This document shows, piece after piece, positions 1-6,010 of a DNA stretch of 29,004 bases. The notes below the pieces were generated by a model. That model searched no databases, was not told the DNA's origin, and saw nothing but the letters and a program-made list of their open reading frames with translations. Within the stretch, counting starts at the first letter, position 1, and the number at the start of each line of letters is the position of its first letter. Both the position numbers and the translations under genes were made by a program. Source of the stretch: RGIG3135 sp964477115 (GTDB lineage: Bacteria; Actinomycetota; Coriobacteriia; Coriobacteriales; Eggerthellaceae); NCBI GenBank assembly GCA_964477115.1, contig CAYZCY010000020.1, positions 1 through 29,004 on the forward strand. Reading direction: 5' to 3'.

Positions 1-1
1 G

Positions 2-340
2 AAGACCTGCATTCGCTGGTGCTGGAACGCCTTTGTGGCATGCGTCGCCCTGACTATGCTTTGCACAGCGGTGCTGGCGCTCTTCGGCTTTGGCTTCTGC
101 GTAGTGCTGATGCTGCAGGGCTACCCGCTCATCGGCGTGACCATTGCCTTGCTTGGAGGCACCGTAGCGCTTACCTTTGGCACCTTATTGATGGTGAGGC
201 TTTTTGCGATGAAGAAGGTAAGCACTCTGAACGCTGGCATTGCAGCATCGAGCGAAGCACGCCCCGCTGACCCGGTGATCCCCGACGCCCGTGCGACCAC
301 CCAGCCCCTTCCCTATCTTCCCGCAAACGAGGTGATCTAG
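2..340 (+). CDS. uncharacterised two-helix membrane protein (5' end outside window)
   Basis: The reading frame is open right to the window edge, so the true start probably lies upstream; a GTG at 35 is the first internal candidate but has no convincing ribosome binding site. Two hydrophobic segments are visible, one rich in Ala/Leu/Phe/Cys and one starting near YPLIGVTIALLGG, followed by a basic stretch (LFAMKK) and a hydrophilic tail of about 40 residues. This fits a small integral membrane protein with a cytoplasmic C-terminus. It ends directly before the next ATG (stop 338-340, start 341), so the two genes are almost certainly co-transcribed. I do not recognise a family. Confidence is for a real gene, not for a function. 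Confidence 0.6.
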   Translation, partial: KTCIRWCWNAFVACVALTMLCTAVLALFGFGFCVVLMLQGYPLIGVTIALLGGTVALTFGTLLMVRLFAMKKVSTLNAGIAASSEARPADPVIPDARATTQPLPYLPANEVI

Positions 341-892
341 ATGAATCGCGTGTTCAATAAAGTTAACGGCCTTCTGCTTGCCGGTTTGCTTGGCGGCGTT
401 TTGATAACGGGACTTGGCAGCGGCATTGCTTTTGCCGAGTACATGGGTTTCGAATATGACGACAGTGCCCTTATTGAGGAAAGCACGCATGAGGTGGAGG
501 AGTTCACCTACGAAATGGCCGAGGGTGAGAGCGTTTACGTTCCCGCAAACCGTCTGAACCTGGACGAATCGCTGCCCGCCGGCACTCTTCGCGTGGAGGC
601 GGAATACGACGCGCTCACTATGGGCGTTGGGCACTCTTTCGACTCGCGCTATGACATGACCTGGATTGAGGTTTATACGGTCGACGTGCTCGATGACTTT
701 GAGCTCTTCATGCAGACCAAGGACGAGATCTTGCAGGGACTCAAAGAGGGCAAGCTTGTTGCGGTTCCGGGCGACTACTATTTTGACGTGAGCGTATCGG
801 TCAATCCCGCCGACAAAGACCGCATTTACATCACCCATGAAAGCGTTGAGTATGCGTACGCTAACAAAGAAACCGACCGAACTGTTAACTAA
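341..892 (+). CDS. exported protein of unknown function
   Basis: A 183-residue protein whose ATG abuts the stop of the previous gene, with a GAGGTGAT ribosome binding site inside that gene's last codons. The N-terminus has a short basic region, a hydrophobic stretch (VNGLLLAGLLGGVLITG) and a possible signal-peptidase site at AFA-EY near residue 32, so it is probably secreted or surface-exposed. The mature part is acidic, apparently rich in beta-strand, and has no cysteines or recognisable catalytic motif. It may act together with the membrane protein encoded just upstream. A distant link to the DUF4097-type putative adhesins is possible but unproven. Confidence 0.7.
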   Translation: MNRVFNKVNGLLLAGLLGGVLITGLGSGIAFAEYMGFEYDDSALIEESTHEVEEFTYEMAEGESVYVPANRLNLDESLPAGTLRVEAEYDALTMGVGHSFDSRYDMTWIEVYTVDVLDDFELFMQTKDEILQGLKEGKLVAVPGDYYFDVSVSVNPADKDRIYITHESVEYAYANKETDRTVN

Positions 893-919
893 CTCCATTA
901 GCTGCCATCTGAGCATACG

Positions 920-928
920 TGTTACAAT
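920..928 (+). promoter_or_regulatory. extended -10 promoter for the toxin-antitoxin pair
   Basis: TGT followed by TACAAT matches an extended -10 element (TGnTATAAT) and lies about 34 nt before the antitoxin ATG. There is no good -35 at the usual 17-nt distance, which the TG extension can compensate for. The strong ribosome binding site AAGGAG is at 950-955. Autoregulation by the antitoxin/toxin complex is typical of this class, but I see no clear palindrome here. Confidence 0.4.
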
Positions 929-961
929 GTCTTACAACTTATCCTAGCGAAGGAGACCAGC

Positions 962-1186
962 ATGGCAGCCGCAACGATGACCATACGCATAGACTCGAGC
1001 GACAAAGCTCTGATCGGTGACTACGCCAAAACCTTTGGCATGACTGCCTCCGAGTTCATGAGGATGGCCGCGCTTGAACGCATCGAAGAAGAACTTGACC
1101 TGCGCGCCTGGTATGACGCGAAGGCGGAATACGACGATAACCCGGTGAGCTACTCCGCCGAAGAAATTGCGCGAAAGTATCTCTGA
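962..1186 (+). CDS. RelB/DinJ-like antitoxin of a type II toxin-antitoxin pair
   Basis: A 74-residue protein with a ribbon-helix-helix-like N-terminus: a TMTIRID strand followed by two helices around SDKALIGDYAKTFGMTASEFMRMAAL. This is the usual DNA-binding and dimerisation part of RelB-type (DUF6290-like) antitoxins. The acidic C-terminal half (about residues 40-74) would wrap and neutralise the toxin. The ATG has a strong AAGGAG 6 nt upstream. The stop codon overlaps the toxin start by one base (TGATG at 1184-1188), which is typical translational coupling. Known for the family: the labile antitoxin represses its own operon and is degraded under stress. The exact subfamily was not determined. 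Confidence 0.8.
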   Translation: MAAATMTIRIDSSDKALIGDYAKTFGMTASEFMRMAALERIEEELDLRAWYDAKAEYDDNPVSYSAEEIARKYL

Positions 1187-1449
1187 TGTATCGCCTGAGG
1201 TTTTCGGCTAGAGCTGATAAGCAACTTTCGAAAATGGACCCTGGTGTTCGACGCGTTATTCTCTTGTGGCTTCTGAAAAATATCGATGGGTGCGACAATC
1301 CACGAGCCCACGGTAAAGCACTGAGCTCCAATAGAAGCGGGCAGTGGCGATACCGCATCGGCAACTATCGAGTCCTTTGCGAAATCAAAGACGATGAGCT
1401 GATCGTCCTCGCCCTCGAAATAGGCCATCGAAGCACCATCTACAATTAA
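1186..1449 (+). CDS. RelE/ParE family toxin
   Basis: An 87-residue basic protein with the RelE/ParE fold signature: N-terminal YRLRFSARADKQLSKMD, a central helix, then the strands GQWRYRIGNYRVLCEIKDDELIVLALEIGHRSTIY. The RYRIGNYRV element and the terminal GHRxxIY are characteristic of RelE-like mRNA interferases, where the Arg/His/Tyr residues contribute to ribosome-dependent mRNA cleavage. ParE relatives instead poison gyrase, and sequence alone does not separate the two with certainty; the intact GHR..Y tail favours RelE. The length is typical, and the start overlaps the antitoxin stop by one base. The module appears intact. Confidence 0.85.
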   Translation: MYRLRFSARADKQLSKMDPGVRRVILLWLLKNIDGCDNPRAHGKALSSNRSGQWRYRIGNYRVLCEIKDDELIVLALEIGHRSTIYN

Positions 1450-1454
1450 CCTTA

Positions 1455-1491
1455 AGGGTTCCCGCAGGTAGGTAAAGCCTGCGGGGACCCT
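1455..1491 (+). terminator. hairpin after the toxin gene
   Basis: A 14-bp inverted repeat (agggttcccgcagg / cctgcggggaccct, one G-U wobble) with a 9-nt loop begins 6 nt after the toxin stop codon. No U-tract follows on either strand, so it may work as a 3' stabilising structure or as a weak terminator between convergent transcripts. Confidence 0.45.
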
Positions 1492-1501
1492 CAGACGCGA
1501 C

Positions 1502-1528
1502 AAAAGAGGCGCCGCGAATGACGGCGCC
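1502..1528 (-). terminator. rho-independent terminator of the NadE/flavoprotein unit
   Basis: Read on the minus strand: a 7-bp stem (cggcgcc/ggcgccg, arms 1522-1528 and 1508-1514) with a 7-nt loop, followed by TCTTTT. It lies 45 nt after the end of the minus-strand flavoprotein gene. Confidence 0.6.
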
Positions 1529-1572
1529 CCATGCAACAGCTTTTCGCAATATAGGACGACGATAGCGCTTAG

Positions 1573-2208
1573 CTAGCGCACAAAGTTGGTGAAAACGCCC
1601 GTTTCTCGCTCGGGAAGCTCGATGCCTGCAGCCTTCGCCGCCTCCTGGCACTTGAGGAGATAAGCCATGTTGCGACCCAGCACGCGCATGGTCCACAGAC
1701 CCTCTTCATCCTGCTCAACCTGCTCGGCGTTATTGCCGTGCACCATGTTCCAGTAACGCGACCCAACAACGGGCATCTCGGAAATGGTGAGCCACTTGTT
1801 CATCTGGTCAAATGCAGCCGTGGTGCCAGCACGACGAGCCGAGCACACCACAGCACCAGGCTTCAGGCGGAAAGTGGTACCGCCTTCGGCGCGAGACTCG
1901 GAATAGAAGAGACGGTCCATGAAGGCCGTCATGTTGCCCGACGCGCTTGCGTAATGAACCGGGGTTCCGAACACATAGCCATCCGCCTGGCGCGCCTTCT
2001 GCTGGAACTCAACCACGCTACCGCCGAAGGTACAGACGCCGTCTTTCGCACAGGCGCCGCAAGCCAGGCAACCGCCAATGGGCTCGTTGCCAATCCAGAA
2101 GATCTCGGTTTCGACGCCTTCCGCCTGAAGCGCGTTTGCCACTTCCTCAAGAGCTCGGTTCGTGCAACCGTTCTTATGCGGGCTTCCGTTTACCAGCAGT
2201 ACCTTCAC
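1573..2208 (-). CDS. iron-sulfur-flavoprotein-like NAD(P)H-dependent FMN reductase
   Basis: A 211-residue flavodoxin-fold protein. The N-terminus MKVLLVNGSPHKNGCT is the FMN-phosphate-binding loop of the NADPH-dependent FMN reductase family. C47, C50, C53 and C59 form a compact CX2CX2CX5C cluster (GGCLACGACAKDGVC), the kind that binds a 4Fe-4S centre in iron-sulfur flavoproteins (Isf). PVHYASASGNMTAFMDR is the conserved segment around the flavin ring. The start is GTG, chosen because of an AAGGAGA ribosome binding site 6 nt upstream. It lies 29 nt behind nadE and is probably co-transcribed with it. A role in soluble electron transfer or detoxification is inferred; the electron partner is unknown. 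Confidence 0.85.
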   Translation of the reverse strand: MKVLLVNGSPHKNGCTNRALEEVANALQAEGVETEIFWIGNEPIGGCLACGACAKDGVCTFGGSVVEFQQKARQADGYVFGTPVHYASASGNMTAFMDRLFYSESRAEGGTTFRLKPGAVVCSARRAGTTAAFDQMNKWLTISEMPVVGSRYWNMVHGNNAEQVEQDEEGLWTMRVLGRNMAYLLKCQEAAKAAGIELPERETGVFTNFVR

Positions 2209-2237
2209 GATCGTCTCCTTCTCGACGCTTAATTGAC

Positions 2238-3071
2238 TCAGTAAAACTTCACCTGGGGATAGGGCGGCTCGAGAGCGCGCTTGAAAGCATAGGAATCCGC
2301 ACGCGTCAGAACGCGCTCGACCTGATCCAAGGGAAGGTTGAGTCTCTCGGATACACCCTGCGCATCGACACCGCGCTCCATGGCCTCAATCAAAATGGCG
2401 TCGAGCGTGGGGTAATCGATTCCTAAGCTGCGCTCGTCTTCCTGGTCGGGCGCAAGCTCAGCGCTCGGCGGCTTGTTTATGATGTTCTCAGGGATAGGAG
2501 CGGTCAGCCCCGCTTGCTCGGCATGAGCGTTGCGCCAGCGCGCACAGGCAAACACGTCGGTTTTATAGAGGCCGCCCATAGGGGCGAAAGCTCCCGCGGT
2601 GTCACCGTACAGGGTGGAGTAACCCATCATGGCCTCGCTCTTGTTGCCCGTGTTGAGCATCATCCAGCCGTAGGCGTTCGACAGCGCCATGATAGCCACC
2701 ATACGGCAGCGCGCCTGCGTGTTTTCAGCGGCAAGGCCCGATAGCCCACCTTCGCAAGCAGGTGCAAGAGCCTTCGCAAAGGCCTCATACGCCTCGGTGA
2801 TAGAAACGATGGGCGCCTCAATGCCCAGGCGTTCAGCCAAATCGAGCGCGTCGGCAACGGAATGATCGCTCGAATACGGACCGGGAAGCAAGACACCGTG
2901 AACGTGATCCGCGCCCAAAGCGTCCACCGCCATGACGGCAACCACGGCCGAATCAATGCCGCCCGAAAGCCCGATGACCACATCGCCAAAACCAGCGCCG
3001 CGCACGAAATCCCGCAGCGCGTGGGCGCAGGCCTCGTACATCACCTGATGCCTGGCTTCAAAGCTTGCCAC
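2238..3071 (-). CDS. nadE: NAD synthetase (synthetase domain only)
   Basis: A 277-residue protein catalysing amidation of deamido-NAD to NAD, the last step of NAD synthesis. Visible motifs: the PP-loop ATP-binding signature VIGLSGGIDSA at about 32-42, the NTGNKSE motif, GYSTLYGDTAGAFAP, and the C-terminal NKPPSAELAPDQEDE region. Together these identify NadE clearly. There is no N-terminal carbon-nitrogen hydrolase (glutaminase) domain, so it should use ammonia or depend on a separate glutaminase. Several segments (YSSDHSVADALDLAERLGI, PENIINKPPSAEL) read, from memory, more like the synthetase half of glutamine-dependent NadE. A strong terminator separates it from hypB upstream, so it probably has its own promoter within the short gap. 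Confidence 0.93.
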   Translation of the reverse strand: MASFEARHQVMYEACAHALRDFVRGAGFGDVVIGLSGGIDSAVVAVMAVDALGADHVHGVLLPGPYSSDHSVADALDLAERLGIEAPIVSITEAYEAFAKALAPACEGGLSGLAAENTQARCRMVAIMALSNAYGWMMLNTGNKSEAMMGYSTLYGDTAGAFAPMGGLYKTDVFACARWRNAHAEQAGLTAPIPENIINKPPSAELAPDQEDERSLGIDYPTLDAILIEAMERGVDAQGVSERLNLPLDQVERVLTRADSYAFKRALEPPYPQVKFY

Positions 3072-3093
3072 CTACATCCTCCTCCACACTCCC

Positions 3094-3124
3094 AAAAAAA
3101 TCGCGCCCGCAGTGCAGGCGCGAT
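3094..3124 (-). terminator. rho-independent terminator after hypB
   Basis: On the minus strand, an 8-bp GC-rich stem (atcgcgcc / ggcgcgat, 3100-3107 with 3117-3124) and a 9-nt loop are followed directly by seven T residues. It sits 17 nt after the hypB stop and marks the end of the tat-hyp transcript. Confidence 0.8.
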
Positions 3125-3140
3125 CGCAATATCAAATACC

Positions 3141-3791
3141 CTAGCAGCTGCGAATCTGCTCAGCCAACCAGCTGGCCCATTCTTCAACGCCCTGGCCGGT
3201 AGTTGCGGCAATGGGGAAGATGGGCGCTTGCGGGTTCAGACGCGTAACCGACTCCACGAAGGCATCGTTGTTAAAGTTGAACACCGACATGGTGTCCACC
3301 TTGTTCAAGATGACCGCTTCGGCGATCTGGAAGACACCGGGGTACTTGAGCGGCTTGTCGTCGCCTTCGGGCACCGACAGGATCATGACCTTGGCGTTCT
3401 CGCCCAGATCGAAGTCAGTCGGGCAAACAAGGTTGCCGACGTTTTCGATGATGATGAGGTCAAGCCTCTCCAGGTCGAGCACGTCAACCGCACGCTTGAT
3501 CATGGCGCTTTCCAGGTGGCAGGCGCCGCCCGTGTTGATCTGCACGGCGGGAATGCCCTGAGCCTTGATCTTTTCCGCATCAACGTTAGAGGCGATGTCG
3601 CCCTCGATAACGGCAATGTTGAACTCATCGCGCAAAGCGTCAATGGTGGCCAAAATGGTAGAGGTCTTGCCAGAACCCGGACTTGCTAGAATGTCGAGCA
3701 CGAAAACATGGTGCTCCGCAAATCGTTTGCGCAGATCAGCGGCAAGATTGTCATTCTTAGCCAAGATGGGCTGTTTCATATCTATGCGCAT
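3141..3791 (-). CDS. hypB: hydrogenase nickel incorporation GTPase HypB
   Basis: A 216-residue SIMIBI-class GTPase that works with HypA to insert nickel into [NiFe] hydrogenase large subunits. Visible motifs: Walker A ASPGSGKTS at about 37-45, the switch/metal region VIEGDIASNVDAEKI, TGGACHL (the Cys-His pair that forms the G-domain metal site at the dimer interface), IIENVGNLVCP, and the guanine-specificity motif NKVD. The N-terminal histidine-rich nickel-storage stretch of many HypB proteins is absent, so this is the short form. The ATG at 3791 has GAGGAGAGGA upstream. It lies 46 nt behind hypA in the same transcript. No hydrogenase structural gene is in the window. Confidence 0.95.
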   Translation of the reverse strand: MRIDMKQPILAKNDNLAADLRKRFAEHHVFVLDILASPGSGKTSTILATIDALRDEFNIAVIEGDIASNVDAEKIKAQGIPAVQINTGGACHLESAMIKRAVDVLDLERLDLIIIENVGNLVCPTDFDLGENAKVMILSVPEGDDKPLKYPGVFQIAEAVILNKVDTMSVFNFNNDAFVESVTRLNPQAPIFPIAATTGQGVEEWASWLAEQIRSC

Positions 3792-3837
3792 AGCTTTATC
3801 CTCTCCTCAACGCCTCAGGGCTTTGACCGCCCCAGCG

Positions 3838-4191
3838 CTATTCCGGAAGATCTACCTCTATTGAGTCAATCTGCATCTCACGCCCCGCAATGAGCTCGGT
3901 AATGAAGCCTTCGCATTCAGGGCAGAACACGTTAAACCTGTCGTGTTCAAATTCGGCGCCGCATTCGTGGCACTTGCTTCTCGGGCGCACCATGCTCACC
4001 TCGAGCTTGGCGCCCTCGGTGAAGGGGTCATCCTCGATAAGCGCTTCGAAGGCAAACTGCAAAGCTGTATCCACCGCTTCGGTCATTTCTCCCACGCTGA
4101 GGCTCACCTTGAGCAAACGCGTGGCACCCGCGTCGTGAGCGGCGGTCTTCGCAGACTCCAGCACGCCCGTCATGATTCCGAGTTCGTGCAT
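3838..4191 (-). CDS. hypA: hydrogenase nickel chaperone HypA
   Basis: A 117-residue metallochaperone. It begins MHELGI, in which His2 and the N-terminal amine form the family's nickel site. A zinc-ribbon follows (KCHECGAEFEHDRFNVFCPECEG; two CxxC pairs) and stabilises the fold. The length matches the family (about 115 residues). The ATG lies one base beyond the tatC stop (TAG-C-ATG), so translation is probably coupled. Known for the family: HypA receives or delivers nickel with HypB during [NiFe] hydrogenase maturation; in some bacteria the pair also serves urease. Confidence 0.95.
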   Translation of the reverse strand: MHELGIMTGVLESAKTAAHDAGATRLLKVSLSVGEMTEAVDTALQFAFEALIEDDPFTEGAKLEVSMVRPRSKCHECGAEFEHDRFNVFCPECEGFITELIAGREMQIDSIEVDLPE

Positions 4192-4192
4192 G

Positions 4193-4975
4193 CTAGTCCT
4201 CGTCTAAAGCGAGTTCTTCGCTTTGCTTCTGGATGCGCTTTCTCAAAACGATACGCGCAACGAGCAAACTACCCTCGTACAGCGCAATCAAGGCCGCGAA
4301 CATGAGCAACATGGTGACAGGAGATGCATCCGGAGTAACCATGGCGCACAGGACCATAAGCACCACGTACACCACGCGCCAGCTCTCACGCAACTTCTTG
4401 TAGGGAACCACATCGAAGATGACCAGGTAGAACACGACAAGCGGAAGCTCGAAGGCTATGCCGAAGCCGAGTTCGAATTTGATGATGATGTCCACGTAGG
4501 TGCTCATGCGCGGAGACACCGTACCGAGGCCCGCCGCCTGGTTGGTCAGCCACTCGAAGGCGGGGTGCAGGATGACCAGATAGCAGAACACCGTGCCGAA
4601 CACGAACAGGAATACCGCCATGGCGAAGGTGGGCACGAACCACTTGCGCTCCTTGGGCTTGAGTGCCGGAAGGAAGAAGGCAAGCAGCTGCCACATGATG
4701 ATGGGCGAGCAGCCCACGATGGCCGCCCACAGCGCTATCTTAAAGCGCACCGTGAAGGCCTCGAAGGGGTCGATCGCCTGCAGGGAGGCCATACCGGTTT
4801 CGGCGTCCGTGGGCAGGAATTCGGAGATGGGCATCAAAAGGAACTGTCCCATAGTGGGCGTTGCCAGGTAGAAGATGATGGTTGCGATCGCCAGGCATAC
4901 CACAATGCGCACCAAGCGCATGCGAAGCTCGCCAAGGTGATCGAGAAGGGGCATTCGCGCCGGTCCGATAGGCAT
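4193..4975 (-). CDS. tatC: twin-arginine translocase subunit TatC
   Basis: A 260-residue polytopic membrane protein with about six hydrophobic segments, the core receptor of the Tat pathway that exports folded proteins carrying an RR signal peptide. Diagnostic segments: the cytoplasmic N-terminal motif PLLDHLGELRMRL, the first periplasmic loop and IDPFEAFTVRFKIAL (conserved Phe/Glu of the signal-binding site), and FELGFGIAFELPLVVFYL near the middle. The start at MPIGPARMPLLDHLGEL is supported by GGGGGAG, which overlaps the upstream tatA/B stop codon. The 4-nt gap to tatA/B and 1-nt gap to hypA indicate one operon. Confidence 0.96.
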   Translation of the reverse strand: MPIGPARMPLLDHLGELRMRLVRIVVCLAIATIIFYLATPTMGQFLLMPISEFLPTDAETGMASLQAIDPFEAFTVRFKIALWAAIVGCSPIIMWQLLAFFLPALKPKERKWFVPTFAMAVFLFVFGTVFCYLVILHPAFEWLTNQAAGLGTVSPRMSTYVDIIIKFELGFGIAFELPLVVFYLVIFDVVPYKKLRESWRVVYVVLMVLCAMVTPDASPVTMLLMFAALIALYEGSLLVARIVLRKRIQKQSEELALDED

Positions 4976-4978
4976 GGC

Positions 4979-5509
4979 TTACTCCCCCTTTCCCTCAGTA
5001 GAGACTTCAACCGCCGGCTCATCAGCGGCCTTCGCCTGCGCCGGACTTGCAGCTGGCGCAGTACCGTAGAGCTCGGCAGCGCTCGGTCGCGGCTTCTCAG
5101 TTGAAGCGGTGGCAGCGGCCTCGGCGGCCTGCGCGCCTTCGCCCTCGGCGGCGGCAGCGGCCTCGGCGGCCTTCTTGGCAGCGCGCTCGCGGTCATAGCG
5201 GGCCTTGCGTTCCGAGAAGCTCTCGGCCTTCTCGGCAACCTGGGTCGCGGTCTTCTTCGCGGAGTCGGAGGCCTTGCTAGCCTTCGCAGCCGCGTTGTCG
5301 ATCATATCGAGCGGGTTTTTGAAGGGCTCGTCTGAGTCCTTGTCGAAAACCTCGCCCTTGAGTACGCCGTTCATTTCCTCCTGCGCAGAGCGGAACTTGG
5401 CAATGGCCTTGCCAACCGTCTTCGCAATTTCGGGCAGCTTTTCGGGACCGAAAATGAGGAAGCCGAACAGCAGAATGAGGAAAAACTCAAATCCACCGAT
5501 GCCAAACAA
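4979..5509 (-). CDS. tatA/tatB: Sec-independent translocase TatA/TatB family subunit
   Basis: A 176-residue single-span protein. It starts MFGIGGFEFFLILLFGFLIFGPEKLP: a short periplasmic N-terminus, one transmembrane helix, the FGPEKLPE hinge and an amphipathic helix (EIAKTVGKAIAKF). The start codon is TTG with AAAGGGG upstream; this is the only start that preserves the family N-terminus. Glutamate at position 8 and the long C-terminus are TatB-like, whereas TatA usually has glutamine there. The C-terminal half is low complexity (Ala/Glu/Lys, including AAKKAAEAAAAAEGEG) and probably extended or disordered. It could serve both A and B roles in a two-gene tat operon; a further tatA elsewhere cannot be excluded. 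Confidence 0.93.
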   Translation of the reverse strand: MFGIGGFEFFLILLFGFLIFGPEKLPEIAKTVGKAIAKFRSAQEEMNGVLKGEVFDKDSDEPFKNPLDMIDNAAAKASKASDSAKKTATQVAEKAESFSERKARYDRERAAKKAAEAAAAAEGEGAQAAEAAATASTEKPRPSAAELYGTAPAASPAQAKAADEPAVEVSTEGKGE

Positions 5510-5592
5510 AGTTAAACCCCTTTGCTTTCTCGTGTCTCACCATTGCCGGCGCGCGCATGCACACCAGCATGACCGTACGGTTCATTTTGAAA

Positions 5593-5626
5593 CGCCACGA
5601 TGTGATCCCCTCATCACAGCATGGCG
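5593..5626. promoter_or_regulatory. imperfect palindrome upstream of tatA/B
   Basis: A 34-bp dyad (arms cgccacgatgtgat and atcacagcatggcg, 12 of 14 positions symmetric, 6-nt centre) lies about 85 nt before the tatA/B start. Its core TGTGAT-n6-ATCACA resembles a CRP/FNR-type operator, but with wider spacing than CRP (TGTGA-n8-TCACA). It could be an operator or an RNA hairpin. Confidence 0.4.
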
Positions 5627-5662
5627 TGCCAAAACTCACACAACCGCATCATTTTATCTCAT

Positions 5663-5693
5663 AAGGGCCCTGCCACCTACCGCGCGGGCCCTT
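5663..5693 (-). terminator. possible terminator after the small membrane protein
   Basis: An 8-bp perfect stem (aagggccc / gggccctt) with a 15-nt loop lies 46 nt beyond the stop of the 5739-5948 gene. Only a poor U-tract follows on the minus strand (TATGAGATAAAA), so termination would be weak or the element may act otherwise. Confidence 0.35.
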
Positions 5694-5738
5694 CATTCGC
5701 ATAACCCACCTAGTCTAAACAGCTAGAATCGCCAGCCG

Positions 5739-5948
5739 CTAGAGGGAGAAAAGAGTGAGGGCCATGGTGGGAATGCACAGCGCCAGAGCGAGAATAACGC
5801 ACACGGCAATGGTGAACAGGCGCTTGCGACGAGCCGCCTTCTCTTCCTGTTCCTTTGCTTTGCGATCACGCTCCTTCGCAGCCTCGATGCGGGCCGCCTT
5901 CTGCTTGGCGCTCATCTTCTGCTGCTTATGGCCGGACTTCTCTGCCAT
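5739..5948 (-). CDS. small basic tail-anchored membrane protein
   Basis: A 69-residue protein. An ATG 15 nt further upstream is in frame, but GGGAGGAAG lies exactly between the two and is correctly placed as ribosome binding site for MAEKSGHKQQ, so I place the start at 5948. The first about 45 residues are highly charged and probably helical (SAKQKAARIEAAKERDRKAK, then EEKAARRKR). One hydrophobic helix at the C-terminus (LFTIAVCVILALALCIPTMALTLFSL) would anchor it in the membrane with the basic part in the cytoplasm. No family is recognised. It lies between the amidohydrolase and tatA/B, 62 nt from the former's stop, and could be the last gene of the amidohydrolase transcript. Confidence 0.65.
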   Translation of the reverse strand: MAEKSGHKQQKMSAKQKAARIEAAKERDRKAKEQEEKAARRKRLFTIAVCVILALALCIPTMALTLFSL

Positions 5949-6010
5949 GTCACTTCCTCCCATTTCCCTTGCGGGACCTTGCTTCCTATATGCCGCAACA
6001 ACGGCTCGGG

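Noticed and set aside
185..916. Minus-strand frame of about 243 codons
   Set aside because: It overlaps the exported protein and membrane protein, which have proper starts, a ribosome binding site and sensible topology; the minus-strand product has none of these.
5601..5618. Canonical CRP site
   Set aside because: The half-sites TGTGA and TCACA are 8 nt apart instead of 6, and no CRP regulator is visible in the window. It is kept only as an unspecified palindrome.
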